Part shown: piece by piece, positions 56,401-64,000 of the stretch | How the letters are laid out: each line of letters opens with the position of its first letter | Position numbering within the stretch: the stretch's first letter is position 1 | Source: Gnetum montanum | Taxonomy: Eukaryota > Streptophyta > Gnetopsida > Gnetales > Gnetaceae | NCBI GenBank assembly: GCA_015680685.1 | Contig: MNCI01020249.1 | Span: 187,558-251,557, forward strand | Direction of reading: 5' to 3' | Length of the DNA stretch: 64,000 bases | Position numbers and translations under genes: made by a program | Notes under the pieces: model-generated | Told to the model about the DNA's origin: nothing | What the model saw: only the letters and a program-made list of their open reading frames with translations | Databases searched by the model: none

Positions 56401-57112
56401 ACAATCCTTTCTCAGAATGTCCATAATTTGGAGATTAATTGCAGCTTAAGTTTGTACTATTCCTTCTGAAAACTTCTGTATTTGACTAGCACCCTGCAAC
56501 ATTTGTTGCATGTTTTACACCAAGCTGTGTTTTCCTTGTCCATTATTTCTCAACAAGATCAAATCTTGCTTTTAAAGACAATAATGTTTAAGCATTAGTT
56601 GTTGGTGGGAAGGTTAACTTCTACATACAACTTGAATTTTTCACCCAAGATCAAATCTTTCTTTTAAAGGAGATAATGTTTAAGCATTATTGTTGGCGAG
56701 AAGGGTAACTTCTGAGATTCTGCTTCTTACAATCTGAAAGCAGACTAGTTCCAAATCCTCTCTAAAACCATACTAATTTATAATCTAAGAAGAGTAACTT
56801 CCACACCCAACTTAAAGGTGCTGGGTTTAAAGCTTGGAATAAACGCTCTTTTGCACCTGCTGTACAGCCAGGGTAAGGACATAGGACTTCTGTACCTGTC
56901 TTTAGAACTTGAGCATCAAGCTAACATGCTATAATCAAGGAATTTGGTTTATACATGAACCTCCAAGCCATATATCTATTACCTATAACCCTAAGCTACT
57001 TGTTGATTCTTATACGTGTATATAGCTAATACATTCAATACATGTACTTTTAGGATATGGTTAAAAATGTCCCTCATATGCTATAATCCTAAAGACATAT
57101 TTTTACTATGTC
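56401..57112. other. WRKY 3' flank
   Basis: AATAATGTTTAAGCATTA recurs at 56580 and 56663 inside a roughly 80-bp imperfect duplication (AAGATCAAATCTTGC or TTTC, then a TTGTTGG..GAAGGTTAACTTCT-like stretch). The polyadenylation site was not located. No other gene is seen. Confidence 0.5.
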
Positions 57113-57860
57113 CTACCTGACATATGCCTCAGCATATGCCTTTTGCATGCAAAGGTATATTCTTAATATGCTTCCAGGTGGCACGTAACATGGCATATTT
57201 GGTTGGGCCATGTGTGAATATATCTTTGGAATTGAACCATTAATTTTTGGCAGCGCATGATTCAGCGTACCCTTAGAATTAAAAAACACACTTCCTACTT
57301 CAAGTACGGTGTCATAAAAAACAAATAAATCGGACCAGTGCTGCCATCCAGCAAAGAGACGGGTAGGAAAAGCATTCTTGCTGGAACAGGGAAAGCAACC
57401 ATATCCTCCAGTCTCAAAATTGATGTTGAACACAGATATTTCATCAGAGAAATTAAAAACACGAAACACCATGAGTGATAATTGGGATCTAATCCAAAGA
57501 CCAGGCAGCTTTGATCATTCACCTGACTATTCAAAATAGGAATCATTACCATTGACGCCAGACATCAGGCACTCATGGATTATCTAAGGCGCAAGATTCC
57601 AGAAGTTGGTCAATACCGGCCATTGAAAAACCATAGAAAGCAGTGTTAAGCACACGAGGGGGTCCGCTATTTTGAGTTTGTTACAATGAATGTGAACGAA
57701 AAGCTGGTAGCCTGGTCGTAAAGAAGAACCGCATCTCCAAAGGAGACAGTGATGGAAAATGACCCAGAACAGAAACATGCTGCTTTTCATGGCCACCACC
57801 TCTTCGGATTTGTTTGTAACAAACAATCCTGAATTCTCAGTAGTCATTCTCATCAGATCA
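57113..57860 (-). pseudogene. Unidentified minus-strand coding relic
   Basis: Overlapping open frames suggest one decayed protein. They include GDAVLLYDQATSFSFTFIVT, a stretch NDQSCLVFGLDPNYHSW, SVFNINFETGGYGCFPCSSK and GWQHWSDLFVFYDTVLEVG. The SFSFTFIV and DPNY patches loosely recall an L-type (legume) lectin domain, but the order and spacing cannot be confirmed by eye. It may instead be a chance cluster of frames. Confidence 0.25.
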
Positions 57861-57949
57861 TGACTGGAATTGTCATGGAGGGACCATCATTTGGATCAAT
57901 AAGGTGCTTTTTTTGTCAAGTTAGAACATATATGTTCAACCCTGACCTT

Positions 57950-58640
57950 AGCCACTTGGCTTTTGTTTTCTTTTTTAGAGCCTTGGAGGCTTACCCACTC
58001 AGCTTCCATTCATCCATTGATGGACCCGGCAGTATGAGCATTGAGGCTTACCAGTAATGCTCATTCTACTAAGGTGGATTATGAGTTGAGTTAAAGTCTA
58101 ACCTTTATTTCTACGTTTTAGCCTCCCTAAGCCACAAGGCTTTTGTTCATCCACCGATGGACCCAGCTGGATAAGCATTGAGGTTCCTAGTAATGCTCAT
58201 TCTACTAAGGTGGGTTATGAGTTGAGCTAAACTCTAACCTCTATCTCTAAGTTTTAGCCTCTGCTTAGCCACTAGGCTTCTGCTCATTCACTGATGGACC
58301 CAGCAGGATGAGCATTGAGGTTTACGTAAAAAGGAGTCATTATTAAGAGGTTTGATGATTATTCTACTAAAGTGGGTTTTGGTCTTCTAGAGGTTTGGTG
58401 GTTAAGCCAAAGTCTAACCTCTATTTCTAAGTTCTAGCCTTGGCTTAGTTACTTGGGGGCCTCAGGGGCTTAGCCACTAGGCTTTCCATGCACCTATAGA
58501 CCCAGCAGGATAATGATTGAGGCTCCAGGTGAAAAGGAGTCATTACTAGGAGGTTTGATGCTCATTCTACTATGGTGAGTTCTGGAGGCTCAGTGGTCGA
58601 GCCAAAGTGTAACCTCTATTTCTAGTGGTTGTACCCAGCC
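57950..58640 (+). repeat. Tandem array of SINE-A 3' modules
   Basis: GGACCCGGCAGTATGAGCAT at 58024 recurs as GGACCCAGCTGGATAAGCAT, GGACCCAGCAGGATGAGCAT and AGACCCAGCAGGATAATGAT at spacings of about 137, 136 and 203 bp. Each is preceded by a TTAGCCACTAGGCTT-like stretch and followed by ATTCTACTAAGGTGG and TCTAACCTCTATTTCTAAG. The module resembles the 3' half of the SINE-A copy at 8546-8716, which has GGGATGAGCATTGAGCC. Confidence 0.65.
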
Positions 58641-58654
58641 TTCAACGCTGATCT

Positions 58655-58830
58655 TAAGACGGTAAAAACATAAAACAAGTACCTTACTATCAACCAGGCT
58701 GAAACCCATGACTTCCTGCTAAAAAACAAGGGGCTTAAAACAAGTACCTTACTATCAACCAGGCTGGAACCCAGGTCTTACTGCTGAAAAACAAGCACCT
58801 TACTCAACGATGCCTCCTTCTGTGAACAAA
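58655..58830 (-). mobile_element. Duplicated SINE-A tRNA-like heads
   Basis: AAACAAGTACCTTACTATCA then CCAGGCTGAAACCCATG, repeated about 70 bp later as CCAGGCTGGAACCCAGG and ending in ACAAGCACCTTACTC. On the minus strand each gives a B-box-like GGGTTCCAGCC. Two heads in tandem sit next to the 3'-module array in opposite orientation. Confidence 0.55.
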
Positions 58831-58959
58831 AATCTGATCTTTGTCCTTGCCATTTCCATTTAACTTGGACCTTCCTTCCCGTTCAAAACGCCCAGACTCT
58901 GCCATGCGGGCTGCAAACTTTTCCCTCATTGGCCTGCCGTTAAAAATACAGTAAAGGTG

Positions 58960-60000
58960 AATTTTCACATTTCCCTTACAGGTTTAGTCAAAGGGTCTTC
59001 AATTTAAGTAAACAAGTAATTAAATCAGCTTTTTCCTTCTCAGGACTCAGGGTGCCAGTAACTTTGAATCTTCAAAAATGGAGTTTTGATTGCTCCTACT
59101 TTAAAATCAATGGCCCTTTTTTTTTTTCAAAAGATTAGTTCTACTGTTCTGCGCCACTGCCGGACGTTAAGTTTTAACCATTTTATGTTTTGTTGTCAGG
59201 GTACTAGCAACTTCAAATCTTTACCTTCCTAAAACGGAGCTTTGATGGGAAATTGGGGATACTGTTTGACGATTACTCTACTCAACAATCAATGACTATC
59301 TTTTTCCCAAAGAATAGTTCACTGGTCTGTGCCGGATTTAGTCCTTGAGTTTTAACCAGTGTTTACCCAAAAGGGAAAAGGTACTGTTTTGCCTCCATGA
59401 AAAGGTAACTTTGCTATTGATAACGATTGACGAGTACTCATTTTTTCTCATCAATGATTCTCCTGATCTGCACCGGAAGTGCAAGTTTTAGCCCTTGATT
59501 CACCTAGAAAAGGACTCATAGCGTTTACGTTTCTGCAACAGAGTTTTGATGAAGATCAAATTGAGGAGTACACTTCCTTTATATTCAATGATTTACTAAT
59601 CTGTGGCGAATTGCACGTTTTTCCCCATGTTTAGCCAAAAAAGGAACTGCTATTGTGTACCTCCCTAAAACGGAGTTTTGATAGGGAAGTGGGGATAACA
59701 ATTTCCGAGAGTACTCTTATTTTATCATGAATCTGGGCTGGACAAGGAAATTGCAGACTCTTAATAAAAGCGAGCTTAAGGTAAGTTACTAAGACAAGAC
59801 GCAGATGATAATAAAGTATTAAGAATATCCATTAACGAGTGCTCTGTGTTTTTTTTCCCTCTTCTTGTTGTTCCCAATCAATGATTCAATTTTCTTTCCA
59901 TCAATTATTCTGATGGGAACAGCAGGCTTTAGCCATTGTTCACCTAAGAAGAGACTGCAGTACAGTCCTCAGTCAAGTAACTATGTTGTTCATGGTGTCT
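58960..60000. repeat. Degenerate tandem array, units of about 130-170 bp
   Basis: Markers CTTCAAAAATGGAGTTTTGA (59070), CTAAAACGGAGCTTTGATGG (59229), CATGAAAAGGTAACTTTGCT (59396), CTGCAACAGAGTTTTGATGA (59533) and CTAAAACGGAGTTTTGATAG (59664) recur. Each is followed by a TCAATGATT-type stretch and a CTGNNCCGG or CTGTGGCGAA box. About six units, each substantially diverged. No coding capacity. Confidence 0.65.
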
Positions 60001-60239
60001 GCCGCGAGAAACTAGTTTTGGTAGCTTTGACTTTCTCTATTATAACAGAAGAGCATGTTGCACAATATTTCTCATTTTGTTACTTTCAGCGTCAAGAACG
60101 AATACATGTAGTATTAGCAAAAAAACAGTTTAGTATCAGATGATCCTATAGCGCTATTTTAAATTCAGTAGTATTTTCATTTTTCTTTGCTTTTATTTTG
60201 TTTTTTAGTGTACATTTTTGTTTTTATGGTCATCCACAA

Positions 60240-60375
60240 CTTCAATGCTTATTTTATTAAGCAAAAATGGATGAGCAATAGATAACTTCTTCAAGTAGCT
60301 ATGCCTAAGCTCAAACCTATGTCTTCCATCTTAAAAAATATGCAAATTACCATGACTCCAAATAATAGCCCTTTT
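60240..60375 (-). mobile_element. SINE-A copy
   Basis: The minus strand begins AGGGCTATTATTTGGAGTCA, then GGTTTGAGCTTAGGC (decayed B box) and CATAGCTACTTGAAGAAG, in the order of the copy at 8546-8716. It is diverged but colinear. Confidence 0.55.
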
Positions 60376-60491
60376 TTAAAAGAGTAATTCATTGATGTTA
60401 AAGAAGGTATGCACCTTAAGTAACAAGTTTCACTTACATGACACAATGGAAAGCTTATATGTAATCTATTAAAGCTTTGATAAAACAATGG

Positions 60492-61370
60492 TGATAAATC
60501 GTATTCTTCATTGGCTATGATATTGGAGCCCTGATATCATCGCATGTGTTATGTTATCGGATATTTGATATCATAGAATGCGTGCATGCTTATAAATACA
60601 CCACTTAGGTGCATGATCCAAACATTCCATTCCTTAGTTAGCAAAACTCTTGCAATTTGTTTTCTCTAGAGTTAGAATATTTTCTAAGTGCCCGCAGTTG
60701 GAGTTGGAAAGTGTACGGATTTTTATTCGAGCACTAATGTACCTGNCGGAGTTGGAAAGTGTACGGATTTTTATTCGAGCACTAATGTACCTGAGCACCT
60801 CAATGTAAATGGCAATAAAGACGAGCTTTCTGATCAAACCTTGTAGCACTTGGAATAGATTAATGTTTTTCTTATGCTTTTATTATTTATGCTCTTGACT
60901 TCAATGAATTTTAATTAGTAATTAATATTGATTAAATAACAAACATAAGTATGGCCACTTCGAGCATACGTTATGCTTGGTAATCCTAGTAGCGTCTAAC
61001 AATGCTCAGTAGACCAGTAGTGTTGCAACATGTTCAGGATGTGCACGGAAAGTGGGAATGGATGCTTAGGGTAGGATTAGTTAACTGTTAGCTAGTTATT
61101 AGATTAATTAAACATCAAATTTACTTTATTTCCAGCACTTAGGTAAATCTAGTGAAAATGACAAAATGATAAAAATCATGTGCCTTAGTGACACTTATGC
61201 TTACCTTTGCATTTTACAAGTGAAACTGGGAAGACAACAATTACGTCTTTGATATTCACTTCCTAGAATCAGTGTACTTGGAGAGCTAAAGTTTGTGGAA
61301 TTTGATCAGATTGCTTAGTGAATGCTAGTGATCCATATGGTTGGGCGTAGGGATTGCTCATTACTCATCA
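60492..61370 (+). repeat. 5' LTR of plus-strand G1 element
   Basis: It starts TGATAAATCGTATTC and ends ATTACTCATCA, directly before a primer-binding site. A TATAAATACACC box lies near 60593. The stretch with ATTTTTATTCGAGCACTAAT appears twice across an N at 60746 (see findings). It shares blocks with the other G1 LTRs. Confidence 0.8.
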
Positions 61371-61371
61371 T

Positions 61372-61389
61372 TGGCGTCGTTGTCGGGGA
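61372..61389 (+). other. Primer-binding site, tRNA-Asp type
   Basis: TGGCGTCGTTGTCGGGGA differs from the complement of the plant tRNA-Asp 3' end at two C-to-T positions only. It is separated from the LTR end by a single T. Athila-type plant gypsy elements use this primer. Confidence 0.8.
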
Positions 61390-61419
61390 CTTTAGTTAGC
61401 TACGTGCACTATCTAGGAT

Positions 61420-64000
61420 TTAGTGAAATTATTTAAAGACATTGTAATGAACCTTAAAGTTGCAATCATTAAGAATAATAATAATAGTAATGAGCACATT
61501 AATTTTCTTTTTAAAGATAAAATGACTTCTTCTCATAGGGTTGATTCTCTATTGCTGTTCAAGCATACATCCAATCAACAAAGGCATGGGAGGTCAAATC
61601 AGCTGGTGCCCCAATAATGTAGAGTGGTATATATTTATCTTGATGACTATGTGCTAGATTTCACCTTCATTTTGCATTAGGATGAATAGCTGTGGTGCCG
61701 GAACATGGAGGATAACATCATGTTGTTGACTGATTGATCAATTCTTGAGATGCTGCTCCAAACTTTTATGAGGTTGAGCATTTAGGGGCTCATTGCTGAT
61801 TATGTTGTGTAGGACCATGACTATCGGGACTACTGTCCCATTGAGGAACAACGCAAAAGATATTGGCAACAAGAGAGATGTCACGAAACATCAAAGGAGA
61901 AATGGTTTAATAACCCCTTATTCCTGTTGGGCAAAAAAGAAGGAGAGGATTTCTTTTCTGAGGGTTCTTAATTTACTAACTCTCCTTCCCTTGGCTTTGA
62001 TGAGGTGGGAGGGGGTGTGCACAAAGGGGGGCACCATGAACCAAAATTTACAGTTTATTATAAATGATCCTAGTTCGTGCAAGAATGGGTCCCATGACCA
62101 TGGGGACTCTAAAGATGGGAGTCAAGGTAGGAACATGGATAGACATAGTGATTGTGGTCATGATCGAAGAGGAGGGGGTAGCAGGCACCATGCTTGTGTG
62201 GCTCTCCTTCTTCTTCTTTAACTTTGACATCCTCTTCTTCATCTTTGACATCCTCTTCTTCCTTCTCTAGCTCCGATGGAAGTCACAGAGGACGTGACCA
62301 TCATGGAGGTGATTGACGGTATAGAGATGATTGTAGGGCCCATTGGACTAGTAGAGACCAAGGGTGTGGGTAATTAAGGGAGGCTCATTGCAATGAAAGG
62401 AGGGGTAGCAGAGGGCATCATGGGCACTATGGCCATCATAGAGGCTATGACCATGATGAGCCTTTACTTGCAACAAGGAACATGTTGAACATTGCAGAGG
62501 TCATGAAAATCCCAACGAGGCGTGTGAAAGATAGTAGAATTAAACAGCTGGATATGAACAATATCCCCAAGTTTGAGGGGGAATACAACTTAGATTCACA
62601 AAATCATCTTCAAGCCTTTCATGATGCCTGTGCCTTACAAAACATAAAAAATGAATGGTAAAAGTTAAAGCCATTCCCAAGGACACTAATCAAAGAAGTT
62701 GAAAGTTGGTACTAGTATTTGGAGCTAGAATTAATTTGTTAATGGAGTATGATGCTTGAGCTCTTCAAGGACAAGTATCAAACGTACTCCCAAGTGCTCA
62801 ACTTGAGAAAGTAGATTTAAGATTGGAAACAAGGAATACATGAACCCTTAGATGCAACCATGGGCTAGTACTCTTCTTTCTTGCATTGATGCCCTTGCCA
62901 TGGTTATTCTCAATGAGAGAAACTTTGCCATATCATAGATGGGCTCCACACAGAAATGAGTAGAACTCTTGGGGTCTATGCCCAAGGGAGACTTTCAGAA
63001 TTAAGGGCCCATCGGATTCAAAGGCTGATAGAGTAGGTTTTCAAAGAAGAAGAAGAGTTGAGAAAAAGGGAAAGTGCAGAAGAATATAACTGGGATCCTT
63101 CCATCCACAAAAGGGAGGTCTAGTTCTGTGACAATGAGGAGGAGGCACTGCTTGATGATGTGGTGTAGCAAAAGACCTTGCCAATTTAAAAGTCTATTTT
63201 TGAAATTAGCAGAATTAAATGGTTGGATATGAACAATATCCCCAAGTTTAAGGGGGAATACAACTTAGATCCACAAAATCATCTTCAAGCATTTCATGAT
63301 GCCTATGCCTTATAGAACATAAAAAATGATTGCCAAAAGTTAAAGCTATTCCCAAGGATAGTAATCAAAGAAGCTAAAATTTGACACTGGTCTTTAGAGT
63401 TAAAATCAATCTATTGATGGAGTACGATGCTTGAGATCTTCAATGACAAGTATCAAACATATTCCCAAGTGTCCAACTTGAAAAAGCAAATCCAAGGCTG
63501 GAAACAATGAACACATGAACCCATGGATGCAGCCATGGGTAGGTACTATTTTCTCTTGCACTGATACCTTGGCCATGGTTATTCTTAGTAGGAGTAGCTC
63601 CATCATATCATAGATAGGCTTCTCAAAGAAACAAGGAGAACTCTTGGGGTTTATGCCCAAGGGAGACTTTCAGAATTAAGGGCTCATCAAATTCAAAGGA
63701 TAATAGAGTAGGTTGCCAATGAAGAAGGTGAGTTGAGAAAAAAGAAAAGTGTAGAAGAATATAACTAGGATTCTTCCATCTGCAAAAAGGAGGTCTAGTT
63801 CTATGACAATGAGGAGGAGGCATTGCTTAATGAAGGGGTGTGACAAAAGACCTTGTCAATTCAAATGTCTATTTTCAAAATTTCAGCTAAGGTAGACAAA
63901 ATGTGAAACTCTTTGAATGAGAAGTTCTAAACTACTCTAAAAATAGCATAGGAATCCAAGGAGTAATGTAGTGATCATGATCGTAGGAGAAGGAAGGAAG
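61420..64000 (+). pseudogene. gag of plus-strand G1 element with internal duplication
   Basis: The plus strand reads, in pieces, DEPLLATRNMLNIAEVMKIP, LDMNNIPKFEGEYNLD, NHLQAFHDACALQ and, further on, ESAEEYNWDPSIHKREV. A 675-bp segment is present twice (62536-63210 and 63211-63885), so the NIPKF..EYNLD to WDPS part of gag is doubled. Stops and frameshifts in both halves show it is dead. The element continues past the right edge, so pol is not visible. Confidence 0.7.

Noticed and set aside
57113-57860. Lectin-domain gene
   Set aside because: Only short patches resemble an L-type lectin and they fall in different frames; recorded as an unidentified relic at low confidence.

Overview
The window looks like AT-rich nuclear DNA from a seed plant with a large, repeat-dominated genome. 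Supporting signs are a plant WRKY gene with the conserved R-type intron, plant Ty3/gypsy retrotransposons of at least three kinds, LINEs, tRNA-derived SINEs, heavily decayed coding relics (many CGA-to-TGA type stops) and gene remnants spread over tens of kb. A conifer or other gymnosperm is plausible but is not proven by the sequence.

Layout. 1-3121: 5' LTR, primer-binding site and gag of a minus-strand gypsy-like element (family G1) inserted in a LINE, whose 3' end continues to about 3720. 4.4-5.8 kb: two SINE fragments and tandem repeats. 6.2-40.5 kb: decayed exons of an exosome RRP41-like gene (minus strand). Between its outer exons lie an unidentified three-exon gene relic (8.37-10.14 kb), a large Tat/Ogre-like gypsy assemblage (about 10.2-27.65 kb), the 3' end of a plus-strand chromovirus with a complete 3' LTR (27.69-30.98 kb) and a host-like coding fragment (30.98-31.23 kb). 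40.8-53.0 kb: a stack of nested elements. One minus-strand LINE is interrupted by a copia-like LTR, a plus-strand LINE fragment and a complete G1 element, and the G1 element is itself hit by a solo LTR with a perfect 5-bp target duplication. 53.0-54.1 kb: a SINE cluster.

54.2-56.4 kb: the only apparently intact protein gene. It is a three-exon WRKY transcription factor (234 aa, WRKYGKK variant, C-x4-C-x23-H-x-H) with a TATA box and a perfect palindrome of two W-box cores upstream. 57-60.4 kb: an unidentified minus-strand relic, SINE-related tandem repeats and a second degenerate array. 60.49 kb to the end: a plus-strand G1 element with its 5' LTR, primer-binding site and a gag carrying a 675-bp tandem duplication.

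Apart from the WRKY gene, nothing here is expected to make a functional protein. The points of most interest are the spliced-looking ORF antisense to the Tat-like element, the layered insertion history, the two host-gene relics and the palindromic minisatellites that differ between LTR copies of one family. All similarity calls come from reading translations and motifs by eye; no database search was run.
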